NCBI RefSeq assembly: GCF_009687865.1
Contig: NZ_BLAE01000010.1
Location: forward strand, 1 to 41,568
Direction of reading: 5' to 3'
Origin: Acrocarpospora macrocephala
GTDB lineage: Bacteria; Actinomycetota; Actinomycetes; Streptosporangiales; Streptosporangiaceae
DNA: 41,568 bases
Below the pieces are notes generated by a model. It did not search any database and was not told the origin of the DNA. It saw nothing but the letters and a program-made list of their open reading frames with translations. Of the stretch, positions 1 through 7,651 are shown piece after piece (position 1 is the stretch's first letter; each line of letters begins with the position of its first letter). Both the position numbers and the translations under genes were made by a program.

Positions 1-1
1 C

Positions 2-217
2 CCCATCCCCGCCGACATGGCCGAAATCGACCACGTCCAAGGCTGGGCCGACGGCGGCACCACCGACCTCGACCAACTCGCCCCCGCCTGCACCTGGCAC
101 AACCGCGACAAAGCAACCCACCCCGACCGCTACCGCACCCGCCGCAACCACGACGGCACCTGGACCCTCCTCTACCACGGCAAGAGAAGCCGCTTCGCCG
201 GACGGTTCCGACGCTGA
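2..217 (+). CDS. HNH endonuclease domain protein, 3' fragment (5' end outside window)
   Basis: The reading frame is open from the window edge and ends at 217, so only the C-terminal part of the gene is present. Just after the edge there is an HNH-type core: the I-D-H-V segment, then G-G-T-T-D-L-D-Q-L-A-P-A-C and finally W-H-N-R-D-K. This is the order typical of the HNH nuclease domain at the end of actinobacterial DUF222/13E12-type proteins. The last 30 residues are basic. These proteins occur in many copies in actinobacterial genomes and their role is poorly known; nuclease activity here is inferred from the motif alone. The first Met codon visible is at 17, but the frame is open upstream of it, so it is probably internal. 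Confidence 0.7.
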   Translation, partial: PIPADMAEIDHVQGWADGGTTDLDQLAPACTWHNRDKATHPDRYRTRRNHDGTWTLLYHGKRSRFAGRFRR

Positions 218-320
218 ACCGGACCGGCACGAGAGCGCCACCCACCCAGGCCGGGAACCCAGGGGGTTGAGGGAGTTCTCCGATCCTGAGACAGCGCGTG
301 AAGGGTCGATCCTGGCCGGC

Positions 321-371
321 CATGCGTAGCTACACGATCGGCACGCCGCCATGCGTAGCTACGCGATCGGC
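321..371 (+). repeat. 22-bp tandem-spaced direct repeat
   Basis: Positions 321-342 and 350-371 carry the same 22 bases apart from one mismatch (tacacg against tacgcg). The two copies are separated by 7 bp. The second copy is the start of the transposase-like remnant at 351-470. This looks like a local duplication produced during decay of a mobile element. Confidence 0.65.
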
Positions 372-470
372 GCGCTACGCCTGCTGAACTTCACCGACAT
401 CGCCGAAGGTACCCGCTGGGCACGCGACGACTTCCACAACCCGCTCATCGCCCTCAGTCTCACAAGGTGA
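351..470 (+). pseudogene. Transposase C-terminal remnant (ISAs1-like)
   Basis: A 39-codon open stretch reads MRSYAIGALRLL, then N-F-T-D-I-A-E, then a T-R-W-A-R segment and a short tail. The pattern R-x-x-A-I-G-x-L-R-L-x-x-x-T-x-I-A followed by an Arg-rich segment resembles the extreme C-terminus of ISAs1-family DDE transposases. The rest of such a transposase (usually 350-400 residues) is absent, and the frame meets a stop codon at 327-329 just upstream. I read it as a remnant, not a gene. The family assignment rests on remembered motif similarity only. The region 218-502 holds nothing else that I recognise. Confidence 0.45.
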
Positions 471-502
471 GAACTCCTTCGACCTGGGAGCGGATCAGGC
501 GG

Positions 503-1735
503 TCACTGCTGTTCGTCATGTCGCAGTGTGCCGCGGAGGCTACGTCGGACCTGCGCGTTGCGCGTGGTCTCGATGACGATGAGGGCGGTCAGGACGGCCA
601 CCGAGCCGGTCAGCGCGGCAAGTGGTGGGAGGACGACGGCGGCCGGCATGGCGGCGAGCAACACGCAGGTCGTTACCAGCCGCGGAAGGCTCAGCGCGCC
701 GTGCATGCGGCGCTCGAACAGCAGGTGGCCGGCCAGGTACAGGGCGAGGCCGCCGAAGAGCGGAAGCGCGTAGAAGGCGCCTAACGGTTTGCCCTCGCTG
801 GCGTGTGCCAGCACGCCCTCGACGCCGAGGGCGGCCAGGACGATGCCGGCGACGACGGGGAAATGCCCGTACGTGTACGCCTCGACTGCCAGGTTGACCC
901 TGGCTCGGCCTCGTGCCTCGACGAGCCGGTGCTCGGCGGCGAGTGACACCACGTCGAAGTACAGCCACCACAGGCAAACGGCGACCGCGACGCCGAGAAT
1001 GGCCGCGAGCAGCAGCGGCGTGCTGATGGGACGGTCGGCGGCGCCGACACCGATGGCGACGACCGATTCGCCGATGGCCAGGATGATGAACAGGCCGTGC
1101 CGTTCGGTCAGGTGGGCCGGGCTGTGCAGCCGCCAGCCGCCGCGTCTGGCGGTGAGGTAGATGCCGAGCCAGTCCACCAGGAGGGCCACGGTGAACAGCA
1201 GCGTCTGGGTCCAGCCACCCAGCAGCGCCCCGGACACCAGCAGAGCCGCGCCCGCCGTCATCGGCAGCCAGGTGATCACGATCTGGTGCCGCAGCCCGGT
1301 GTCACCGGTGGCGGCCACGGCGTACACCGCGAGGTGCACGCAGCGGACCAGCAGGTAGGCGCACACCAGCACGAGAGGGCCGTCCAGGCCCCCGGGTCCG
1401 TCGCGCCACGCCTCGGGAATGGTCAAGGCGACCACGAACATCGCCGCCATCGCGACGACCATCCCCGCCCGCACGAACCCCTCATCGGCTCGCGAATGGT
1501 TTCCCAGCCAGGTGTAGCCCGACCAGGTCCCCCACAGCAGGGCCAGCATCAGCAGCCCCTGCAGGACGCCGTGAGCGCTGTGCTCCTCCGCCATGTAGCC
1601 GGTGACCTGCGTGACCGCGAAGACGTAGACCAGGTCGAAGAACAGCTCGAAGGGCGTCGCCCGATGATCCTCGCCGGTGGGGCGAACGCCCTTCGGCACC
1701 CTGACGCGCCGCTGGGCCTGACGCTGCTCAACCAC
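503..1735 (-). CDS. Low temperature requirement protein A (LtrA) family membrane protein
   Basis: About 410 residues, almost entirely membrane-spanning helices. The N-terminal signature T-P-F-E-L-F-F-D-L-V-Y-V-F-A and the later segment E-R-H-G-L-F-I-I-L-A-I-G-E-S are hallmarks of the LtrA family, first named in Listeria for growth at low temperature. The biochemical role is unknown. I chose the GTG at 1735 because a GGAGGAGGAGG ribosome-binding site lies about 8 bases upstream; a TTG two codons earlier would sit on top of that site. The frame stays open to 2482, but that extension runs antiparallel and out of frame through the next membrane protein and is Arg/Pro-rich, so it is not coding. 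It lies 74 bp downstream of the 1810-2388 gene and may be co-transcribed with it. Confidence 0.85.
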   Translation of the reverse strand: MVEQRQAQRRVRVPKGVRPTGEDHRATPFELFFDLVYVFAVTQVTGYMAEEHSAHGVLQGLLMLALLWGTWSGYTWLGNHSRADEGFVRAGMVVAMAAMFVVALTIPEAWRDGPGGLDGPLVLVCAYLLVRCVHLAVYAVAATGDTGLRHQIVITWLPMTAGAALLVSGALLGGWTQTLLFTVALLVDWLGIYLTARRGGWRLHSPAHLTERHGLFIILAIGESVVAIGVGAADRPISTPLLLAAILGVAVAVCLWWLYFDVVSLAAEHRLVEARGRARVNLAVEAYTYGHFPVVAGIVLAALGVEGVLAHASEGKPLGAFYALPLFGGLALYLAGHLLFERRMHGALSLPRLVTTCVLLAAMPAAVVLPPLAALTGSVAVLTALIVIETTRNAQVRRSLRGTLRHDEQQ

Positions 1736-1809
1736 GGCCAACTCCCTCCTCCTCCATGGACCACTCGGAGCATAGGGCCCAGGTGCGAAACGGACGACGG
1801 CCGTCTGCG

Positions 1810-2388
1810 TCAGCCCGTCCTTGGGGTGCCATAGGCAGCACGAGCACGGCGCCATATGGCCGTGGCCAGCCACGCCAGCGTGGCTCCGACGACCACGTGC
1901 AGGGCGCTGGTCAGCGGGGTGTCGGGGAGCCGGGCCGCGATGGCGAACACGGGCAGGGCGATGCCATAGATCCACACCGGGATGCGGGGATAGACGCGGG
2001 CACGGACCATGGCGATCGTGAAGAGCACCGTGCCGGCCGTGAACACCAGGGCGCTGCCGAGCAGCGCGGCCCTCGTGGGGGCGGCGAGGTCGTCCGCCAC
2101 GGTTTCGCCGAGATAGTAGAGGACGAGGTTCAGGGCGTACGCGGCACCGCCGAACAGGCCGAGCCCGATGAGGTTGACGGCGTACCCGATCGAGCCGAGT
2201 GCGCCGGCGGCGTGCATCTGGCCTATGTGCAGGGCGGTGAGCAACGGCACCGCGAGCGCGGGTGACACGCCGAGGACGAAGCTGGTGACCGCGGTCTCGC
2301 CCGTGAACGCCTCGACCGCCCCGGGGAGGGCGATGAACAGGCCGGAGAGCAAGCCGCAGACGGCGCCGAAACGAAGCAGGAAAGTCAT
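1810..2388 (-). CDS. Multi-pass membrane protein of unknown function
   Basis: About 192 residues with roughly six hydrophobic helices separated by short loops, ending in a basic cytoplasmic tail. I do not recognise a characterised family. I placed the start at the ATG at 2388, directly before the first hydrophobic helix (M-T-F-L-L-R-F). An ATG at 2451 would add 21 residues of Arg/Gly/Pro-rich sequence. Neither start has a strong ribosome-binding site. It is transcribed away from the two-component system starting at 2534 and could be one of its targets, together with the LtrA-like gene downstream; this is inferred from position only. Confidence 0.65.
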   Translation of the reverse strand: MTFLLRFGAVCGLLSGLFIALPGAVEAFTGETAVTSFVLGVSPALAVPLLTALHIGQMHAAGALGSIGYAVNLIGLGLFGGAAYALNLVLYYLGETVADDLAAPTRAALLGSALVFTAGTVLFTIAMVRARVYPRIPVWIYGIALPVFAIAARLPDTPLTSALHVVVGATLAWLATAIWRRARAAYGTPRTG

Positions 2389-2533
2389 GGTGGCGACGGT
2401 AGGAGCGCGGAGCAGGCCGGATAAGTGCCGACCAGGGGTACCTGCGGCCATGATTACCCGGTGCCGGGGTGCCGACCGGCACGTGCCGATCGGGCTATCG
2501 ATCGATCATCGCTGCCTGCCGTAGCCTGCGAGC

Positions 2534-3688
2534 GTGCCCTCTTTGCGCCCGGTGCCGTGGCTGTCGCCCCTGCTCTACGGCGTGGTGCTGGTCGCGGGCG
2601 GCTACGCGAGCATCATCGGCCTCGGCGGCACCCACCTGGTCCCGTTCGCGGGTGGCCTGGCCGTGCTGGCCGTGCTCGACCACGTCGAGCGCCGCCGTTA
2701 CCCGGTCAGGACGCCGCCCGGCTCGGCGGTCGCGCTGCTGACCGCCCGTCTCGCCCTGTACGCGCTGGTGGCCGCGGCGGATGGGTCGGGAATGTCCCGG
2801 GTGCTGTTCCTCCTGCTGCCGTTCACCGCGTACTTCGCGTTCGGCCGCGCGGCCGCCATCGCGATCGGGGTGGTCTGTGTCGGTTTCGTGGTGGTCGCCT
2901 TCGAACTGACGGTCCCGGACTGGCCTCGCCAGGTCGAGCAGGTGTCCGACCTGCTGATGTTCATCGTCGGTCTGGTTCTGACCATCGCCATGGCGGCGGT
3001 CGCGGTCCAGGAGCAGCGCGGCCGGGTACGGTTGGAGGAGTCCCACGCCAAGCTGCGCGAGTACGCGGCCCGGGTCTCGGAGCTGTCCGCCACCGCAGAA
3101 CGCAACCGGCTGGCCCGCGATATCCACGACGGGCTCGGTCACCATCTCACGGCGATCGCCGTACTGCTGGAGAAGGCCGCCGCCTTCAGCGAACGGGATC
3201 CCGGGGTCGCCCGGCGGGCCCTTGACGACGCGCAGCAGTCGGCGCGGCGGGCGCTGGAGGACGTCCGCCAGTCGGTCCGCACGCTGCGCGCGGAAACCGA
3301 ACGTTTCCGGCTGTCGTCGGCACTCGCCGACCTCACCCGCGAGGCCGGCGACGGGCGGCTGAACGTCACCCTCGACTGCACCGGCGACGAGACCGGGCAC
3401 GACTCCGCCGCGCTCCTGGCGATCTACCGGGCCGCGCAGGAGGGACTCACCAACGCCCGCCGGCACGCCCACGCCACCACCGTGGCGGTGAACGTCCATT
3501 GCGATCCGTCGCGGGCGCGGCTGGTCGTGGCCGATGACGGGCGGGGCTTCGCGCCGGAGCGGGAAGGCTTCGGCCTGCTCGGGATGCGGGAGCGGGTCGA
3601 GCTCGCCGGTGGTTCCGTCGAGGTGGACACCGGACCCGGGACCGGCACCAGGCTCACCGTCACCATTCCTCGCCGGACCGCGTCGTGA
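2534..3688 (+). CDS. Sensor histidine kinase, NarL/DesK-type (HisKA_3)
   Basis: A 384-residue membrane histidine kinase with a GTG start. Residues 1-160 hold about five hydrophobic helices and no recognisable extracellular sensor domain. A short coiled linker follows. The dimerisation/phosphoacceptor segment A-E-R-N-R-L-A-R-D-I-H-D-G-L-G-H-H has the phosphorylatable His near residue 198. The HATPase_c domain shows the N-box (A-Q-E-G-L-T-N-A-R-R-H-A), the G1 box (D-D-G-R-G-F) and the G2 region G-L-L-G-M-R-E-R-V. It autophosphorylates on His and passes the phosphate to the response regulator encoded next, whose start overlaps this stop by 4 bp. The signal is unknown. Confidence 0.93.
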   Translation: MPSLRPVPWLSPLLYGVVLVAGGYASIIGLGGTHLVPFAGGLAVLAVLDHVERRRYPVRTPPGSAVALLTARLALYALVAAADGSGMSRVLFLLLPFTAYFAFGRAAAIAIGVVCVGFVVVAFELTVPDWPRQVEQVSDLLMFIVGLVLTIAMAAVAVQEQRGRVRLEESHAKLREYAARVSELSATAERNRLARDIHDGLGHHLTAIAVLLEKAAAFSERDPGVARRALDDAQQSARRALEDVRQSVRTLRAETERFRLSSALADLTREAGDGRLNVTLDCTGDETGHDSAALLAIYRAAQEGLTNARRHAHATTVAVNVHCDPSRARLVVADDGRGFAPEREGFGLLGMRERVELAGGSVEVDTGPGTGTRLTVTIPRRTAS

Positions 3689-4335
3689 CCGAGCAGGTCC
3701 GTGTCCTCGTCGTGGACGACCAGCAGCTCATCCGGGAGAGCATCGCGTCCCTGCTCGACATCCAGCCCGGCATCACCGTCGTCGGCATGGCCGGCGACGG
3801 CCGCGCCGCCGTCGAGCTGGTGCTCGCGCTCTCCCCGGATGTCGTCCTCATGGACGTACGGATGCCCACGATGGACGGCATCGAGGCGGTCTCCGTCCTG
3901 CGCGGCCGGGCCCCGGCGTGCCGTGTGGTCATGCTCACCACGTTCGACGACGAGGAGTATGTCGTGGCGGCGCTGCGCGCGGGCGCGAGCGGATACCTGC
4001 TCAAGGACCGGCCGTCCCGGGAACTGGCCGACGCCGTCCGGCTGGCCCACGCGGGTGTCGTCCAGTTCGACCCGGCCGCGGCGGCGCGTCTTGCCGCGGC
4101 GCTCACCCGCACCGCCGCCGTACCACCCGTCGACCAGGCCGGGCACTCGCTCACCGGCCGGGAGGTCGAGGTGCTGCGGCTCGTCGCCACCGGCTCCACG
4201 AACCGCGAGATCGCCAGGCGGCTCTACCTGAGCGAAGGCACGGTGAAGAACCACATCTCAAGGATTCTCGGCCGCCTCGGGCTACGCGACCGAACCCAGG
4301 CGGCGGTCTACGCCCGCGACCACGGCTTGCTCTGA
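3685..4335 (+). CDS. Response regulator, NarL/LuxR family
   Basis: A 216-residue two-domain regulator. The receiver domain (1-120) has the acidic pair D11/D12, the phosphoacceptor D57 in V-V-L-M-D-V-R-M-P, Thr at 85/86 and Lys107 in Y-L-L-K-D. The C-terminal LuxR helix-turn-helix (about 150-213) starts L-T-G-R-E-V-E-V-L-R-L-V-A and contains the recognition helix around S-E-G-T-V-K-N-H-I-S. The GTG start overlaps the kinase stop in a GTGA, so the two are translationally coupled. It presumably binds DNA as a phosphorylated dimer. The divergent membrane-protein genes are the nearest candidate targets. The gene converges with the catabolic operon ending at 4359, with only 23 bp between them. Confidence 0.95.
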   Translation: MTEQVRVLVVDDQQLIRESIASLLDIQPGITVVGMAGDGRAAVELVLALSPDVVLMDVRMPTMDGIEAVSVLRGRAPACRVVMLTTFDDEEYVVAALRAGASGYLLKDRPSRELADAVRLAHAGVVQFDPAAAARLAAALTRTAAVPPVDQAGHSLTGREVEVLRLVATGSTNREIARRLYLSEGTVKNHISRILGRLGLRDRTQAAVYARDHGLL

Positions 4336-4358
4336 CCTCCCCTATTCGCGGCGGCACG

Positions 4359-6074
4359 TCATCCGATCGCTCCGCGGCGGGCTGGGAGTATGCCGCCGAC
4401 GCGTCGGTTCATTCCGGGTGACATGACTGAGTCGGAGACCAGAATGTCCAGAAGCATCGACTGGCTGCCTGACGCGAACTCTTCCAGGGCCGGAGGTATG
4501 TCCTCGATCTGGCGAATCGTCAGACCGCGCAGTCCGAAGCCACGGGCCACCCGAGCGATGTCGTTGCGTCCGTAGGTGGCCCCCCGATCGGCCAGGCCGG
4601 CCGCCCGGAGTTTGTGAACCTCGGATCCGAAGGCACCGTCGTTGAGAACACAGATCAGGATCTTGAGACCGTATCGTTGCAGTGTCTCGAGTTCCTGCAC
4701 ATGCATCATGACCCCGCCATCCCCTTCGACCAGGATCACCGGTGATCCTGGTCGGGCGATCGCGACACCGGCCGCGTAGCTGATGCCGTTTCCGACAGCC
4801 CCGAACTCCCTGATGGTCAGGAAGTGAGCCGCCGGCACATCGTGCATGTGCGTAGCGAAATACCCGCAGTGGCCAGCCGCGTTGACGTGTTCCCAGTCGC
4901 GTGGCACGAGACGGTCGAAGACCTCGATCACCGATCGGGGGTCAAGGTATCCATCCTTGATGTCGTAGGCGGTGCGGTCGGCCGGTTCGGCACGGACACG
5001 CGATGCGTACGAAGCGACATCCCAGCCTCCGTCGCCGGTGAAGCCTTGGCCGGTGAGTTCGTCGAACAGCGCCCGCACACCCGCCGCCGCGTCCGCGCCC
5101 ACGTGCGAGCTCGCGACCGCCCGTGCGTGCCTGAGGCCACCAGGACTGTCATCCAGTTGCAGCACCCGCTGCGGGTCGATGAGCTGTCCACTGTTCGTCG
5201 TGAAGCTCGTCATGCTGGCACCGACGGCGATGACCAGGTCGCAGCGGTCGAACACCTCGCGTGTCACGGCGTGGGAGAAGCCGCCGGCGACGCCGATGCT
5301 TCGTGGGTGGCCGGCGAAGAGGCCACGCACAGGCAGGGTCGTGGCCAGTGCCGCGTCGCAGAGCTCGGCGAGCTCTACGCACGCATCGGTCGCGTCCTTG
5401 GCGGTTGCTCCGCGCCCGGCCAACACGACGATCCGGGTCGCCGATCGGACCCGTTGGGCGGCTCGGCGGATGTACTCCGGATGCGGCAGTCGCGACCCGG
5501 CATCGGGCAGTCGGCCGATGCCGTCCTCGGCCCCGACCGGGTGCTCGTCTATGTCGATCATTTCCTGTTGGAGGTCCATCGGAACGCCGAGGACGACCGG
5601 GCGACGCTCGGCGCGGGCGAGATAGAACGCCTGGGTGACCAGCCGTGGCAACGTTGCCAGGCTGTGGACCTGGATATACTCGGCGCCGGTGGCCCGAACG
5701 AGGGGCGCCTGGTCGATCCCCTGGTTGTACCACGGCGAGTGCAGCGGACCTTCGCCCGCGAGCATGAGCAGGGGTATCCGCGCGGCTGCGGCCGTCGCGA
5801 GGGCGGTCATTGTTTGGGTGAGTCCAGGTCCACACGTCACCGAGGCGACGCCCAGGCGGCCCGATTTCTGGGCGTAGGCCAGCGCCATCGAGACCGCGCA
5901 GTGCTCATGGCGGACGTGAATCGACCGTACGTCCGGGTACTCGGCCAGGACGGCGTCCCAGTACATGTTGCCATCGCCGGTCAGCACGAAGACCGCACGG
6001 ACATCCTCGCGATAGAAGCGTTGCGCGAGATAGCGGTAAACCGGAATCCCGGTCCTAGCCGGTGTAGGCATCAT
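4359..6074 (-). CDS. Thiamine-diphosphate-dependent enzyme (acetolactate synthase/2-hydroxyacyl-CoA lyase superfamily)
   Basis: A 571-residue protein with the three-domain layout of the superfamily: Pyr domain (1-170), central domain (about 200-330) and PP domain (about 370-560). The catalytic Glu is E57 in R-H-E-H-C-A. Next come the S-V-T-C-G-P-G-L-T-Q substrate-channel segment and the ThDP/Mg motif, which starts E-G-D-G-G-V-M-M-H near residue 451 and ends with L-N-D near 478. The protein could be an acetolactate-synthase-like, benzoylformate-decarboxylase-like, oxalyl-CoA-decarboxylase-like or 2-hydroxyacyl-CoA-lyase-like enzyme. Its position behind CoA-transferases and a thiolase-fold protein favours a CoA-linked lyase or decarboxylase, but that is inference. 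There is no small regulatory subunit gene beside it, which argues against biosynthetic acetolactate synthase. It is the last gene of the leftward operon; its start overlaps the thiolase-like gene by 20 bp. Confidence 0.88.
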   Translation of the reverse strand: MMPTPARTGIPVYRYLAQRFYREDVRAVFVLTGDGNMYWDAVLAEYPDVRSIHVRHEHCAVSMALAYAQKSGRLGVASVTCGPGLTQTMTALATAAAARIPLLMLAGEGPLHSPWYNQGIDQAPLVRATGAEYIQVHSLATLPRLVTQAFYLARAERRPVVLGVPMDLQQEMIDIDEHPVGAEDGIGRLPDAGSRLPHPEYIRRAAQRVRSATRIVVLAGRGATAKDATDACVELAELCDAALATTLPVRGLFAGHPRSIGVAGGFSHAVTREVFDRCDLVIAVGASMTSFTTNSGQLIDPQRVLQLDDSPGGLRHARAVASSHVGADAAAGVRALFDELTGQGFTGDGGWDVASYASRVRAEPADRTAYDIKDGYLDPRSVIEVFDRLVPRDWEHVNAAGHCGYFATHMHDVPAAHFLTIREFGAVGNGISYAAGVAIARPGSPVILVEGDGGVMMHVQELETLQRYGLKILICVLNDGAFGSEVHKLRAAGLADRGATYGRNDIARVARGFGLRGLTIRQIEDIPPALEEFASGSQSMLLDILVSDSVMSPGMNRRVGGILPARRGAIG

Positions 6075-7215
6075 GGCTCCCCAAGATTACTGTTCCGGCG
6101 GCCTCGAACATGCCGCCAACGCCCTGAACCATGCTCACGTTGACGTTCGGGACCTGGGCGGCGGCCTCGCCACGAACCTGACGCACCGCCTCCAGGAGGA
6201 GGAAAATCCCGTAGAGCCCGGTGTGGGTGTAGCTCAGGCCGCCGCCGTTGGTGTTCATCGGCAAGGTTCCCCCGGGCCGCGTGTGACCATCGGCGATGAA
6301 TGCCCCGGCTTGGCCCCGTTCCACGAAACCGCAGTCCTCGAGGGCGTAGACCGGCAGGTGGGCGAAGGCGTCGTAGACCATGAGGTGGTTGACATCGGGT
6401 GGCCCCAGGCGCGCTTCGGCGAACGCCGCCGTGGACGCGTCGACGAACGCGCGCGATGTCGTCAGGTCGCGCATCGTCGAGACCATCGAGGTTTCACACG
6501 CCTCGCCGGCGCCGAGGACGAAGACCGGCGGCTTGGGGAAAGATCCAGCTCCGGCCCGGTCCGCCGACGTCACGACGACGGCGCCGCCGCCGTCGGTCAC
6601 GAGGCAACACTCGAGAAGGTGCATGGGGTACGCCACCATGCGGGACGCGAGCACGTCGTCGACTGTGATCGGGTCGCGGAACATCGCCCGCGGCACCTTA
6701 CTGGCCCACATCCGCTGAGCGACCGCCACCGACGCCAACTGTTCGTGGGTCAGACCGTACTTTTTCATGTACCGGAGCACACCGATCGGGAACAGGGTCG
6801 GTGGTGTGAACGCACCGTAGGGCTGTTCAAACTGGCCCGGCGGCGATGCCGGGTCGGTGATCCGGGGCGGACGGCCGATGCGGGAACGGTTGGAGGCCCC
6901 GTGGGTGATGAGGACGGTCTCGCACAGGCCGGATTGGATTGCCGCGACGGCGTGGCGAAGGTGGAGCAGGAACGATCCGCCGCCGATGTAGGTGCCGTCC
7001 AGGTAGCGCGGCCGCATCCCGAGGTGATGGCTGACGGTGATGACGGGAAGGCCCGCCGTCGCCAGTCCGTCGATGTCGTTCAGGGTCAGTCCCGCGTCCG
7101 CGACGGCCAGCCGCGCCGCCTCCGCGTGCAGTTCGAGAGCCGACTGATCTTTGATCACGCCCAGCTTCGTCGTCTCCGCGGCGCCGACGATGGCTCCGCC
7201 CGCGGGCCTAGCCAC
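6055..7215 (-). CDS. Thiolase-fold protein of the lipid-transfer/SCP-x type, no catalytic Cys visible
   Basis: A 386-residue thiolase superfamily member. It has E-A-A-R-L-A-V-A-D-A-G-L near the N-terminus, the Y-D-A-F-A-H segment, and N-T-N-G-G-G-L-S-Y-T-H-T-G-L-Y-G where true thiolases have N-x-x-G-G-x-x-x-x-G-H-P. The usual nucleophilic Cys position falls in G-G-G-S-F-L-L-H and the C-terminal C-x-G position in Q-G-V-G-G-M; neither holds Cys. Together with the DUF35 protein encoded just upstream, this matches the Ltp2/DUF35 type of retro-aldolase known from steroid side-chain degradation rather than a beta-ketothiolase. The GTG start at 7215 overlaps the DUF35 stop by 8 bp; a longer frame to 7263 adds residues without similarity. 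Confidence 0.87.
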   Translation of the reverse strand: MARPAGGAIVGAAETTKLGVIKDQSALELHAEAARLAVADAGLTLNDIDGLATAGLPVITVSHHLGMRPRYLDGTYIGGGSFLLHLRHAVAAIQSGLCETVLITHGASNRSRIGRPPRITDPASPPGQFEQPYGAFTPPTLFPIGVLRYMKKYGLTHEQLASVAVAQRMWASKVPRAMFRDPITVDDVLASRMVAYPMHLLECCLVTDGGGAVVVTSADRAGAGSFPKPPVFVLGAGEACETSMVSTMRDLTTSRAFVDASTAAFAEARLGPPDVNHLMVYDAFAHLPVYALEDCGFVERGQAGAFIADGHTRPGGTLPMNTNGGGLSYTHTGLYGIFLLLEAVRQVRGEAAAQVPNVNVSMVQGVGGMFEAAGTVILGSHDAYTG

Positions 7216-7651
7216 GGTCGTCGACCGGCCCCGGTCGAAAGACCGGAAGCATGACGTCCCCACGCGGTTCGAAGTCGACGACGAGTGGCATGTCGAGCAC
7301 CAGCGCCTCCGGGGTCTGGGCGATCCCCCGAACCGAGCTCATGAGGCGGGGTCCCTCCTCCAGTTCAACGATCGCGATGGCATACGGGACGTCCTCCTCG
7401 AAGCCCGGTGCGGCGATATGGCTGATCAGATACGAGTGAAGTCGTCCACGTCCGGACATCGTCGTCCAGGTCAGTTCCGTGGACCAGCAGGTCGGGCAGG
7501 CAGCCCGTGGATAGAAGACGTACTGCTCGCACACGCCGCAGTAGGGCAGGCGCAACTCCCCGCGGGCGGCGGCCTGCCAGTACTCGGCCGTCTCCGGGGT
7601 GGGCGTCGGAGCCGGCTTGGCCTGAAGGGACGTTGCGGTCCGGGTGGTCAC
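7208..7651 (-). CDS. DUF35 zinc-ribbon/OB-fold protein, partner of the thiolase-fold protein
   Basis: A 147-residue protein. After a Pro/Thr-rich start comes E-Y-W-Q-A-A-A-R-G-E-L-R-L-P-Y and a rubredoxin-like zinc ribbon with C38, C41, C52 and C55 (C-G-V-C ... C-P-T-C). An OB fold follows, with G-R-G-R-L-H-S-Y and P-Y-A-I-A-I-V-E-L-E-E-G. Members of this family act as acyl-CoA-binding partners of thiolase-fold enzymes or of MaoC-like hydratases. In steroid degradation the DUF35 domain is required for the Ltp2 aldolase. Here it is encoded immediately before the thiolase-fold protein, so a heteromeric enzyme is likely. The GTG start overlaps the stop of the CoA-transferase upstream by 4 bp; the 351-codon open frame around it is mostly a shadow of that gene. 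Confidence 0.9.
   Translation of the reverse strand: MTTRTATSLQAKPAPTPTPETAEYWQAAARGELRLPYCGVCEQYVFYPRAACPTCWSTELTWTTMSGRGRLHSYLISHIAAPGFEEDVPYAIAIVELEEGPRLMSSVRGIAQTPEALVLDMPLVVDFEPRGDVMLPVFRPGPVDDRG

Noticed and set aside
503-2482. A single 659-codon minus-strand reading frame covering both membrane-protein genes
   Set aside because: Only its last 410 codons look like a protein (LtrA). The first part is Arg/Pro-rich and runs out of frame over the gene at 1810-2388.
4336-4358. Terminator between the response regulator and the ThDP enzyme gene
   Set aside because: The 23-bp gap contains no stable stem-loop.
4824-7254. Long plus-strand frames opposite the ThDP and thiolase-like genes
   Set aside because: They are high-GC shadow frames. 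The minus-strand genes carry complete family motifs and overlap as an operon.
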